Assembly (NCBI RefSeq): GCF_009807035.1
Contig: NZ_WUBI01000006.1
Location: 156,012-220,011 of the forward strand
Direction: 5' to 3'
From: Paenibacillus dendrobii
GTDB lineage: Bacteria; Bacillota; Bacilli; Paenibacillales; Paenibacillaceae
Length of the DNA: 64,000 bases
Of this stretch, positions 19,433 through 28,700 are shown piece by piece. Below the pieces are notes generated by a model that saw only the letters and a list, made by a program, of their open reading frames with translations, did not search any database and had not been told where the DNA came from. Position numbers and translations under genes: made by a program. Every line of letters begins with the position of its first letter. Position 1 is the stretch's first letter.

Positions 19433-19457
19433 TTGAAATGTGAATTGATATCAGAGG

Positions 19458-19484
19458 GAATCTGCCGTAACGGCGGATTCTTTT
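19458..19484 (+). terminator. Stem-loop terminator
   Basis: Stem gaatctgccg/cggcggattc (one G-U pair) with a 3-base loop, followed by tttt. It lies upstream of the chosen start of the next gene, which argues against extending that gene to an earlier ATG. Confidence 0.75.
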
Positions 19485-19504
19485 CGTTGTATGGAGAGAT
19501 GAGA

Positions 19505-21379
19505 ATGAGCACGATGGCGGTAGAATTTCTGAAGGAGCACCCGCTTTTTCGCGGTGTACCCGTGCCCGAGCTGGAAGGGGCAGCAAGGTCGATGCATGAA
19601 GAGAGCTTCCAGGGCGGAGACAGCCTGATTGTTGAGGGCAGCTACGGCAATTCCTGTTATTTCATTATGAGCGGACAGGTACAGGTCGTATCGCGAAATC
19701 TGGTGGGTCAGTCCGTGACGCTGGATGTGCTGGGCGAGGGAGAGCTGATCGGTGAAGTGGCTCTTTTTCTGGAGGAAAAGAGAACCTCCGGCGTACAGGC
19801 CATCGGCGAGGTGAAGGCGCTCCGGCTCGAACAGAATGCCTTTAGCCGCCTTGCCGCAGCTAGCCCAATGTTTCATGAAAGCTTGTCCTTCTCGGCGCGC
19901 ATCCGTACGATGCATGCCATGCTCAGCAAAGCGACCATCTGGGCCGCGATTCCCAATGCGGAACTACGCGGGCTCGCTGAAGTCACTGTCAGACGGAAGG
20001 TATACAAGGGGGACGTGATTGTGGCGGAAGGCGTGATGGCCGACCGGTTCTACATGATCGCGGAGGGACGATTCGAGGTCCGCACGGGCCGCAAGAAAAA
20101 AGCGATATACGAGGCCGGCGATTATTTCGGCGAGATGGACCTGTTAACGGGCGAAGCGCAAACGGGAACGGTAACGGCACTCGAGAACGGCGAGCTAATG
20201 GTGATGGGCCGCGACGAGTTTCACTTCGTCCTTCAGCAATATGAGCCGGTCAGACGGCAATTCCATGAAGTGCTGCGCATACGCAGGCCGGACTTGCTGA
20301 ACGATGCGGTCAAGGCCAAGCTACAGTTTACGGAAGAGACGATGGACAATAAATCGCCGGCCCCAACCGGCGCAGACGCGGCGATACCTGCGCCTTCCCC
20401 GGCCAAAAAGGAACGCTGGATGGATATCCTGCTGATCCTCGGCGGAATATTCGTCGCATTTACGATACTTGCGGCCTGGCTGAAGCAGCCGTTATGGATT
20501 TATGCGGCGCTGTTGTCCGGGGGATTCGTCGGGCCGGTATCCTTCGTGGCTTATATGCGAAGCTCGCAGCTGCTCGGTTTTAGACCCTTGCGGCTGGTCA
20601 CGGTTTTTGCGGCCTCGGCGGTCATCGCCCTGCCCATTGCCTGGCTGCTCGAGCATGAGTGGCTGGACATCACTGGCATGCAGTCGGATCCTTCCGGACA
20701 TGCGCAGGCAGCCATCCTGATCGCAGTCATTGAAGAGATCGCGAAGCTGCTCGTCTGCATGATCTTCCTGCGCAGCCGCAAGCAGCGGTTCCTGATGGAT
20801 GCGATCGTGTTTGGCGCGGCTGCCGGCATGGGCTTCGCTGCCATCGAGAGCATTCTGTACGGTCTGACTTATCTGCAAAACCATGCCACATCGGGCATGC
20901 TGGCGGTATTATGGGTGCGTGCACTGATTTCGCCGTTCGGACATGGTACATGGACGGCGATTGCCGCCGCAGGCATCTGGTATGGTCTGGGACGTAGTAC
21001 GGGCCAGGCGGGAGACGGCAGCATGCGCTCAAAAAATTGGCTGACGATGATCGCACTGATGATGCTTAGCATCCTTCTGCATGCCTTATGGGATTATCAA
21101 TATGCCACCGGAGCCCTGAAGCTGATCGGAATGCTGGTCGTCGCCATTGCAGGTATCGCGCTGCTGTTTGTGCTGATCCGGCGGGCCTCGCGCGATGAGC
21201 AGTACATGCTGTATGCCGTCAACCCGGAGCAGCAGCTGGAGGAAAGGCTGAAAGTTGCTGTCAGCACCGAGCACGCAAAAAGTAGCGATACTCACTCCCT
21301 GGTCTGCGATGCATGCAAAACCGTCTCGCCTGCAGGTTCCAGATATTGCGGCCGCTGCGGGCAGGCATTGAAGCTATAG
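19505..21379 (+). CDS. Two cNMP-binding domains fused to a PrsW-type membrane protease
   Basis: A 624-residue fusion. Two cyclic-nucleotide-binding-like beta-roll domains lie at about residues 10-125 (GELIGEVALFLEEKRTSGV) and 145-260 (GDYFGEMDLLTGEAQTGTV). After a Pro/Ala linker come about eight membrane helices with PrsW-family glutamic protease signatures: EEIAK near 413-417, FGAAAGMGFAAIES near 438-451, SPFGHGTW and LLHALWDY. The C-terminus is a zinc ribbon (CDACK ... CGRCG). PrsW cleaves anti-sigma factors in Bacillus, so this looks like an intramembrane protease gated by a nucleotide. Whether the domains still bind a cyclic nucleotide is unclear, since the phosphate-binding Arg is not in a canonical setting. 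The ATG at 19505 has ggagag six bases upstream; longer reading frames would cross the terminator stem. Confidence 0.83.
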   Translation: MSTMAVEFLKEHPLFRGVPVPELEGAARSMHEESFQGGDSLIVEGSYGNSCYFIMSGQVQVVSRNLVGQSVTLDVLGEGELIGEVALFLEEKRTSGVQAIGEVKALRLEQNAFSRLAAASPMFHESLSFSARIRTMHAMLSKATIWAAIPNAELRGLAEVTVRRKVYKGDVIVAEGVMADRFYMIAEGRFEVRTGRKKKAIYEAGDYFGEMDLLTGEAQTGTVTALENGELMVMGRDEFHFVLQQYEPVRRQFHEVLRIRRPDLLNDAVKAKLQFTEETMDNKSPAPTGADAAIPAPSPAKKERWMDILLILGGIFVAFTILAAWLKQPLWIYAALLSGGFVGPVSFVAYMRSSQLLGFRPLRLVTVFAASAVIALPIAWLLEHEWLDITGMQSDPSGHAQAAILIAVIEEIAKLLVCMIFLRSRKQRFLMDAIVFGAAAGMGFAAIESILYGLTYLQNHATSGMLAVLWVRALISPFGHGTWTAIAAAGIWYGLGRSTGQAGDGSMRSKNWLTMIALMMLSILLHALWDYQYATGALKLIGMLVVAIAGIALLFVLIRRASRDEQYMLYAVNPEQQLEERLKVAVSTEHAKSSDTHSLVCDACKTVSPAGSRYCGRCGQALKL

Positions 21380-21395
21380 AAGAGTGGATATGAAG

Positions 21396-21434
21396 CAGGC
21401 CGCCGGGGAGGATTTCCCTGGCGGCTTGTTTTTT
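21396..21434 (+). terminator. Rho-independent terminator
   Basis: Stem caggccgccgggg against ccctggcggcttg with a short loop, followed by a T-run. Ends the PrsW-fusion gene. Confidence 0.85.
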
Positions 21435-21620
21435 GAAATGAATTGTGAGGAATCCGTAGACAACAGCGATGGCAGCAACGACTGGCCTAAGAGCGACCGC
21501 TAGAACCAACCCAAGAAGCATTCCTCTTAGCCACGGCTTCAGCTTCCGAAAGATGATTGTCCCCCAAAGCATTCCTTCGTATAATGTAACTCACAAGCAT
21601 CAAGAACAGGGGGATCTCAT

Positions 21621-22124
21621 ATGAGTCTTGAAATTGAACGAAAATTTTTGCTGCCGGTATATCCGGCGGCGTTAATCGAAGAGAGTGCCATCCGGATCGA
21701 AAAGGAGCAGCTTATCGAGCAGACGTATTTGGCCCTAGCCGGGGATCAGGAGCTGCGGGTCCGGAAGATTACCGATCTCGCGGATCATCGCACCGAATAT
21801 ACCCACACGTTTAAAAAAGGCCATGGCATCGCTCGCGAGGAAGTGGAGTATTCGATTTCGGAGGGAATTTACGAACAAATGATCCATGCACATCAGGCGG
21901 TGCCTTTGATCAAAAAACGGACCACAGCCCTGTGGGGCGACACAAAGATTGAAATCGACGAATATGAGCAAATTCAATTGATGGTGCTCGAAGTGGAGTT
22001 TGGTGCAATCGAGGAAGCGGAGAACTTCATTTCGCCCGAATGGTTCGGCCGGGATATCAGCACCGAGAAGCAATACAGCAACAAAAAAGTGTGGAAAGAA
22101 TTGCAGAAGAAAAGATTATCATGA
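21621..22124 (+). CDS. CYTH-domain protein (triphosphate tunnel metalloenzyme)
   Basis: A 167-residue single-domain CYTH protein. The N-terminal MSLEIERKFLL contains the family's ExExK signature (EIERK), and later charged strands (ELRVRKI, HTFKKGHGIAREEVEY, KIEIDEYE, LMVLEVEFG) supply the alternating acidic and basic tunnel residues. Members hydrolyse inorganic triphosphate or thiamine triphosphate, and one branch makes cAMP; which activity applies here is not visible. The ATG has agggggatctc upstream. Its stop codon overlaps the start of the decayed riboswitch repeat, whose terminator now probably ends this transcript. Confidence 0.88.
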   Translation: MSLEIERKFLLPVYPAALIEESAIRIEKEQLIEQTYLALAGDQELRVRKITDLADHRTEYTHTFKKGHGIAREEVEYSISEGIYEQMIHAHQAVPLIKKRTTALWGDTKIEIDEYEQIQLMVLEVEFGAIEEAENFISPEWFGRDISTEKQYSNKKVWKELQKKRLS

Positions 22125-22330
22125 CAAATTTCCATAAAATGTTTATGATGAACAATGATAATCAAATATTGTTGAAAATAGGTGCCAATGATGTGTCGTA
22201 ATAGACGCATGGATTTGGTTAAAAGGGAAGCGGGTGTTTTTTAACTCATGCTTTCTTTTAGTTGCATGTTCTATTAAACCTCTCAACTTTTCCTAGTTGA
22301 GGGGTTTTCTTTATACTGCGCAAAGCATTA
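22121..22330 (+). repeat. Decayed duplicate of the cobalamin riboswitch leader
   Basis: This stretch matches the intact leader at 25355-25712. The shared parts are atgatga-caatgataat-aaatatt, aggtgccaatgatgtgtcgt, agacgcatgga, ggttaaaagggaagcgggtgt, then catgctttc, tctattaaacctctcaac and the terminator. About 149 bases of aptamer core, including the B12 box, are missing between two ggGTGT repeats (25465 and 25614 in the intact copy, fused at 22232 here). It cannot fold a B12-binding core, but it keeps its terminator. Confidence 0.9.
22277..22313 (+). terminator. Terminator retained in the decayed leader
   Basis: Stem aacctctcaac/gttgagggg followed by ttttcttt, the counterpart of the terminator at 25658. 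With the aptamer gone it is probably constitutive and ends the CYTH transcript. Confidence 0.75.
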
Positions 22331-22556
22331 ATAGAAAAGAGAATGTAAACCTATAAGATTGGAACGATAAACGACACTATTAAAACTGCGTCTGATTCCG
22401 TACATTTTTGAACCGGGTCTGGCGGGTCTAGATCTGTATCCTTGATGGCATATAATCGATGCCTCTAATCTGGAAGGGAAATGGATACCCTAAATGTTAA
22501 AAAACTCCAAAGTTTTTAAAAACCAAAAAGTAAGGTAACTAAAGGGGAGGTCAAAG

Positions 22557-24260
22557 ATAAAACAACTTAAAAAGATTTTTATTATTTTATTTTTGTTTGT
22601 TGGTGTTACAAATGTGGCGTTATCTACAAGTTACGCAAATGAAATTGGGGACAAACTCTCGGATATTAAATCAACGGTAGATAAGACTAATAATTCGGAT
22701 CTATGGGTAACCAATTTCACAAACACAAATGATTTAAAGCTTTGGAGTGCATTAGTAAGAAACACTGTGCAGAAAAAAGAACACCAGTTAGATTCTGTCT
22801 CGATTGGCTCTATAAAAAAACAGTTTAATGAATTGGAAGAGCGTAAAGAAAAGTTGCTTAGATCGAATGCAAGCAATTTAACAATAGGATCAGTATTAAA
22901 TAAGTCCAGGAGCAGCATACCAGTAACTGAAAGTATCTATAGTGATGTAAGTTCGTCAGAAACTACCGAAGCTATGTTACTGGAAGATTATAAATTATTC
23001 TATAAAAATATAGCCCAGGAGCGGGGCGAATATTATGGAGTACCTACGTATAATATTCAGTTTGGAGAAAGTCAACTTATTACTAGACCTGTACCAGAAC
23101 CAGATGGTACGAAGTATACCATTATGTACTGTGATGGGCCTTTTTATCCTGAGTCAGCTTATATGAGGACTGAGGAATTAGTCGTGAAAAACGGAGAGCT
23201 TAAATTTAATTTTGTTACCAATACTGACGAAGTGTATGAAGGCGGCTACTGCTATGTTTTTATGGGGGAGGATTTCACAGACGATCAAATATTTAGAGTT
23301 AATGTTAGTGATAGCAACCATATTTTTGATACGCAACCCCCAAGTTCTCCACAAGGGTTAAGAACAATACAACAAACCAAGGATAGTATTACATTTACAT
23401 GGCAAGCTTCTACAGATAATATTGGAATTTCCGGATATAAAGTTACCTACGGAAAGACTAATATGGTTGATTTATTAGATAATTCAACTCTTGTACATAC
23501 GATTTCAAATATAAATATGAATGAGACAACTAAAATTAGTGTGCGCGCTTGGGATGCCGATGGAAATTTATCAGAACCGGCAGAATTGATATTAATCGAA
23601 GATAAAGAGGCTCCAACGGCTCCACAAGGATTAAAACTAGATAAACAGACTGAAAATGATATAACTATTTCATGGCAAGCATCTACAGATAATGTCGGGG
23701 TTACGGGGTATATGATTTCTTATGGAACGTCGCAAAATGTGCTGGTTACGGTGCCATCTGAAGTGCATTCTTATACCTTAAAGAACCTCAGCTCAAAGGC
23801 TTCGCATCAAATACTGGTAGTAGCTCTAGATGCTGCTGGAAATAAGTCATCGCCTAGCGTAATTACTGTCAAAGAAGATACTGTAGCTCCCAGTGCTCCT
23901 CAAGTAGTAAATGCAGTTAAGAAATATGATGGCAGCATCCGGATCTTAACGCCGCGTGATGTAGATCTAGTAAAGGGAAGGGAGGGATTGTCATTTTTTA
24001 GAGCGGACAAGAACCCAATTCCCGTTAATACCAATATAGCTGTTACGTCAATGGCGAGACTTAATACGATTTCTAATTGGTATGCAAAGGAAGATAATGT
24101 AACTACCGGACATGTAACTTTAGTCACTTCAAAACGTAGTGAGATGTACAAGTGGGGAGCTTACAGAAATATTAATGATCTGAATTGGGACAACTACTAC
24201 TATCTAACCAATACACTGAAGGGATTTGTTAAATTTGTGCCTAAATCAGCTAATAAATGA
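22557..24260 (+). CDS. Secreted FN3-repeat protein with ATA at its start position
   Basis: About 567 residues counted from an ATA codon at 22557. That codon sits 6 bases after a perfect ribosome site (aaaggggagg) and gives an ideal signal peptide (KQLKKIFIILFLFVG...SYA). An in-frame stop at 22536 and the absence of ATG, GTG or TTG before 22593 leave only ATA, or a TTG at 22593 that would destroy the signal peptide's basic end. Residues about 30-255 are of unknown fold. Two FN3 domains follow at about 258-350 and 355-440 (FTWQASTDNIGISGYKVTYG and ISWQASTDNVGVTGYMISYG). The C-terminal 125 residues are unrecognised. Codon use is strikingly AT-rich compared with neighbours, suggesting recent transfer. 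It is either translated from a non-standard start or silenced by an ATG-to-ATA change. Confidence 0.75.
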   Translation: MKQLKKIFIILFLFVGVTNVALSTSYANEIGDKLSDIKSTVDKTNNSDLWVTNFTNTNDLKLWSALVRNTVQKKEHQLDSVSIGSIKKQFNELEERKEKLLRSNASNLTIGSVLNKSRSSIPVTESIYSDVSSSETTEAMLLEDYKLFYKNIAQERGEYYGVPTYNIQFGESQLITRPVPEPDGTKYTIMYCDGPFYPESAYMRTEELVVKNGELKFNFVTNTDEVYEGGYCYVFMGEDFTDDQIFRVNVSDSNHIFDTQPPSSPQGLRTIQQTKDSITFTWQASTDNIGISGYKVTYGKTNMVDLLDNSTLVHTISNINMNETTKISVRAWDADGNLSEPAELILIEDKEAPTAPQGLKLDKQTENDITISWQASTDNVGVTGYMISYGTSQNVLVTVPSEVHSYTLKNLSSKASHQILVVALDAAGNKSSPSVITVKEDTVAPSAPQVVNAVKKYDGSIRILTPRDVDLVKGREGLSFFRADKNPIPVNTNIAVTSMARLNTISNWYAKEDNVTTGHVTLVTSKRSEMYKWGAYRNINDLNWDNYYYLTNTLKGFVKFVPKSANK

Positions 24261-24828
24261 GCAAGTTATATCGGCAAAAATTTTTCTTGAAGATACGTTT
24301 GATGCACAATTGTTTGTAGTGTATAAAGGCTTAAATTTATACGAGATGATTCTGATGTTAGAGAATAAGAGAATACGTAAAGAGAGTGGTTTGTTTGTTA
24401 CTTGTATCGAGTCAATACTATCTGAACTATCTAAAGATAGCATCTTACAAATGAAAAATTCTGTGAAAGTAAATGATCAAGTTGTACAGCTTGTTGAATC
24501 ATACTCACTAAATGAAAATGAAACTATAAGAATTGAACTGCAATGTGATTATAATGGCATAAGTTATTCAGGTTCAAGTCTGGAAGAGTTCGATTATGCT
24601 TTGGGTGAATTAGAAGATAAAATGAATATTAAATTTCAAGTTTGTGCCAACTGTAATAATGGAAATATAACCTCAATAAGTGATCTTCGACATGGCTGGC
24701 ATTGTTTTAGAAACATTGAGAATCAACTAACATCTCTTGCGTGGTTCGAAAGAGATGAGGAATTTGAAGAGTCTATATCTAATGTAAGTGCTCTTCATTG
24801 GTGTCCGAAGTTTTTAATTAGGGAGTGA
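24226..24828 (+). CDS. Small Cys/Trp-motif protein, unknown function
   Basis: Up to 200 residues, overlapping the previous gene by 35 bases. No ATG is available near the beginning; TTG at 24226 or 24235 is the best start, with gaaggg upstream, so the real N-terminus is uncertain and may be truncated. The C-terminal part has a compact signature: CANCNNG, then SDLRHGWHCFRN, a Trp/Phe-rich segment and ALHWCP. Such Cys/His/Trp patterns occur in small cytoplasmic proteins and in immunity proteins of polymorphic toxins, but I cannot name the family. AT-rich like its neighbour and part of the same island. Confidence 0.6.
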   Translation: MLNLCLNQLINEQVISAKIFLEDTFDAQLFVVYKGLNLYEMILMLENKRIRKESGLFVTCIESILSELSKDSILQMKNSVKVNDQVVQLVESYSLNENETIRIELQCDYNGISYSGSSLEEFDYALGELEDKMNIKFQVCANCNNGNITSISDLRHGWHCFRNIENQLTSLAWFERDEEFEESISNVSALHWCPKFLIRE

Positions 24829-24838
24829 AATGGCTTCA

Positions 24839-24880
24839 TACCGCATGCGAGTGTAACAACTCCATGTGGTTTCTTTTTTT
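24839..24880 (+). terminator. Rho-independent terminator
   Basis: Imperfect stem accgcatgcgagt against aactccatgtggt, followed by ttcttttttt. Ends the AT-rich gene pair. Confidence 0.7.
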
Positions 24881-25354
24881 GATAATAGCTCCCACCTAGT
24901 GCCGAATGAATCGGGCGGCTTAATCCAATTAACCATAACCTTCATAAGACAAGACCAGTACAAGAATCCTCAATTCCTTTGTACGCACAAACGATTGGAA
25001 AATGTTATCGAAATATCGCTATACCGTTGCACTAAACAGGTTGGTTATGGTCAGATACCACCATGATTGACTTGTTTTCTGTTATCTTTGCTTTTTTGTG
25101 TTTTCTCTAATATGAGCCTTAACAAAATATTATCCTGTTCCGATAGAAAGGGGAAAGGTCAGTAGACGCATCTTAACAGAAGGAGAGCACGAAAATTCAT
25201 TGTGGGGGCGATAAACGGGATTTAGATGAATATCCAATAACTGAAATGGGATTTACAGTGATTGTTACAAGAAAGAACTCTGCTGACGAGCAGTTTACAT
25301 AGAAAGAATAGGTGAATTATAGGGGGGACTTCGTGAAATGAGTAACAAAAAGAA
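24881..25354. other. Gene-poor AT-rich stretch before the B12 riboswitch
   Basis: No convincing gene. A 42-codon open stretch at 25176-25302 (plus strand, after an in-frame stop) encodes GDKRDLDEYPITEMGF, which faintly recalls the DRDEYP core of NucA/NucB-type nucleases. It has no start codon and ends at a stop, so it could be a toxin-domain remnant or chance. The rest holds only short, unsupported open frames. Confidence 0.4.
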
Positions 25355-25404
25355 ATGACAAACCACTGTTAATTCGATATGATGAGCAATGATAATTAAA
25401 TATT

Positions 25405-25582
25405 GATGAAAATAGGTGCCAATGATGTGTCGTCATAGACGCATGGATTGGTTAAAAGGGAAGCGGGTGTAAATCCCGCGCGGTCCCGCCGCTGTATGAG
25501 AGGAGTCCTTGCAAGAATACCACTGGGAAAACCGGGAAGGTTGCAAGGGTGATGATACTTGAGCCAGAAGACCTGCCTATTT
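25405..25582 (+). promoter_or_regulatory. Cobalamin (B12) riboswitch
   Basis: The leader shows the conserved elements of the cobalamin riboswitch in order: aggtgcc (25414), ggttaaaagggaagcgggtg with aaatcccgcgcggtcccgcc (25450-25490), accactggg/ccgggaagg, and the B12 box agccagaagacctgcc (25562-25577). An intrinsic terminator follows at 25658, fitting an OFF switch by premature termination when B12 is bound. A possible extended -10 (tgataat, 25390-25396) lies upstream and is also kept in the decayed copy. It should govern the whole unit down to the terminator at 35409. Confidence 0.95.
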
Positions 25583-25657
25583 TGGTTACGCCATTAACTC
25601 TACGAGCGATAGGGGGTGTTTATTAGTGCATGCTTTCTGTAGCTGTATACTCTATTA

Positions 25658-25694
25658 AACCTCTCAACGAATCCAAGTTGAGGGGTTTTTTTGT
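25658..25694 (+). terminator. Expression-platform terminator of the riboswitch
   Basis: Stem aacctctcaac/gttgagggg with a short loop and a run of seven T, 75 bases after the B12 box and 84 bases before the start codon of the first structural gene. Confidence 0.88.
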
Positions 25695-25777
25695 GTTGGG
25701 CGAAGCATGCTGGAATGAACGCTTTTGAAGAGTCTGTTTAAAGAACCAGATTGATAGAGAGAAAGGGGTATTACAAA

Positions 25778-28700
25778 ATGAGAAAAAATAGAATAGCAGC
25801 GTGGCTGATTGTCATCAGTATGCTGTTCTCCATGTTCTTCCCGGGATTATCGGTGTCTTATGCTGACGGAGGGACGAATGGAGAACCGGCGGGATACGTA
25901 ACCCTATCGGTAGAAAAATTCACATTGGGGCAGGGATATGTCAGTGAGCCCGTAAAGGTACCTTTTTACGAGGGAGAGAATGGTGCGGCGCTGATTACCC
26001 AGTTCTTGGGTGAGGGCAATTATGATCATACCGGTAATATCGAAAGTTCGTTTTATTTAGCTGCCATAAAAGATAATGATACGAGCGAAGCTCATGTGCC
26101 TCAGTATATTCTGGATCAGGCAGGATCCATAGATTCGAGAGCTGAGGAGGGCTGGCTTGGGCAGTTCGATTATACCCCGATGTCCGGCTGGATGTATGCG
26201 GTCAATAATGAATTCCTCAGCTATGGCTTCTCCAATTATTATCCGCATAACGGGGATGTCATCCGGACCCAATTTACGGTATATGGATACGGGGCCGATC
26301 TTGGAGGAGGCTTTGAAGGAAGTTACATTCAGCCTGCCGATAAAGATGCGCTTACCGCTGAGGTCGCTGAAATAAATAGCAGCCCGGATAAGGATGCCCT
26401 GTTGTCCAGATCGGATGTGAGGTCTGCTTACGATCAAGCGTACGGCCTGCTGACGAACATGGAAAGCAGTCAGGGTGACGTTAACGCGGCGTATGTTACT
26501 TTGACGGATGCTCTGACGCATGAAGAAGAACAACCGAATTTGGAGCAACCAGACACAGAAAAACCGGTGATCCATGTTGAGGGTATGCAGCATCAGCAGG
26601 AGGTCTTGGACAGCGATATAAGCTTCAGCGTCACGGTTACAGACAATGTGTACCATGACATCATTCCCCAAGTGACGCTGAAGGGAGTCGTTATTCCGCA
26701 AACGGACGGTGCGTACAAGGTTTCGCTGAGTCCCGGCGCCAACACCATTCATATATCGGCCGTTGACGGGGCAGGCAATCAAGCAGATGAGGACTATGTC
26801 GTCACATACACCGTAAGCACCGCTCAGTTGGCCAAAGAGCAGCTGGATAAAAGCTTGGCTTATATCCTTCAAACCGTAGATAATCCGAAATTTGGAACTA
26901 GCGGCGGGGAATGGTCCGTTTTATCGTTAGCCAGAGGTAACTACCCGGTTCCAAACGATTACTATAAAAAATATTACGATAACGTCGTTACAGTCGTACA
27001 GGACAAAAAGAATGAACTGGACAAAACGAAATGGACGGAGCATTCCCGACTGGTTCTGGGCTTGACCGCCATCGGCAAAGACGTTACGGACGTGGGCGGA
27101 TACAGTCAGCTCGACAAGCTGGCTGATTTCAATTCGGTCATCAAACAAGGAATCAATGGGCCGATCTTTGCTCTTATCGCATTTGACAGCCAAAAATATG
27201 AAATTCCTGTCGTAAATGGCGTGCCGGTTCAAACGACTAGGGATATGCTGATTAGCTACATTCTCGACCGTGAAGTCAAAAAAGGAACGGAAAATGCAGG
27301 CGGATGGGCGTTGGGCGTAACGACTGCGGATACCGATATCACCGGCATGGCCATTCAGGCTTTGGCTCCTTATTATGGCAGCCGGGAGGATGTTAGAGCA
27401 GCTGTTGATAGGGCCGTAAGTTGGTTGTCCAATGCTCAAAACGCGGAAGGAAGCTATACGAGCTGGGGAAGCACCAGTAGTGAAAGCATTTCACAGGTAG
27501 TCACTGCTTTGAGCAGTATTGGAATCGATTCTGATCAGGATTCCAGGTTTATTAAAAACGGTCATTCGCTGCTGAGCGCTCTGCTGACGTTTGGCTTGCC
27601 GAATGGGGGCTTCATGCATGCGAAGCCTAGCGGCAACCAAGTGGCACAACCAAATGGAATGGCAACAGACCAAGCGGCCTATGCGCTAGTAGCCTATGAT
27701 CGGCTGACGAATCATCAAAACCGTCTGTACGATATGACGGATGTAGAAGGCGCATCATCGGGAGTGCCTACAGAAAATATCAGTGTTCCGAATGGCGGCC
27801 AAAATTTTAATTTAGTGATTACCGCTGCAGATGCGAGCAAAGAATTCAATATCGCTGTATCTGAAGCAAAAGAAGGCAAAGTTGTTCTTCAACTGCCGCG
27901 GAACACTTATCTTCCCCAAGTAAAGGCTGTAAAAGGGACTGTTTCGTCCTTGATTCCGCGTGGGGCGCAGATGACATCCGGTGATGGCTCTGCATTGGAG
28001 ATCCTTACATTTAAGGACATAGCCGATCAAGAATTAAAAAACAAGATTGAAGGTATCATCCCAAATAACTCCAAACTGGACAAGGTTGAACAAGCCTTCA
28101 CGATTGGAGGACAAAAGAAGGTCGAGTTTAATCAGTATGTGACCTTGACCTTTACCGGATTGAAGGGTAGATCAGCTGCCTATATCCAAGAGGGTGTTCC
28201 TTATGCGATCCAAAAGTTTGCAAGTAATACGGAGGGAATCAATAGCGGTAAGAGTGAGTTTGCTTATGACAGCGGCAATGACCTCATCGTCAAAACCAAG
28301 CATTTTACGGATTACATCGCTTACGCCTCAAGCACCATCGAAACGCCTGGAGGAAATGAAGGCGGTAGCAACGGCGGCGGAGGCAGTGGGGGTGGAACGG
28401 CGCCTCAGCCTAAGCAATATGCGACTTTATCTGTCGATAAGCTTACGATCAATAAAGGATATGTCGTTTCGCCGACCAAAGTCGAACTGAAATCAGGTGA
28501 CACGGCTTGGTCTGTATTGCAAAGAGTACTGGAGAGCAAGGGTATCAGCTACGATTATACATGGACCGAAAAGTACGGGAGCGTGTATGTCGAATCCATT
28601 GCCGGCGATGGAGAGTTCGACCATGGCAGCGGCAGCGGCTGGATGTATAACGTTAACGGAACCTATCCGGGATACGGCGCAAGCAAGTATACCCTAAGTG

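Noticed and set aside
21261..21572. Minus-strand 103-codon frame with a hydrophobic beginning
   Set aside because: It runs antisense through the terminator at 21396-21434 and the end of the PrsW-fusion gene, and shows no ribosome site; most likely a shadow.
22593..22595. TTG as start of the FN3 secreted protein
   Set aside because: It is 42 bases from the strong ribosome site and would remove the Lys-rich beginning of the signal peptide.
24866..25066. 66-codon frame after the AT-rich gene pair
   Set aside because: It starts within the terminator stem's T-tract and has no ribosome site or domain features.
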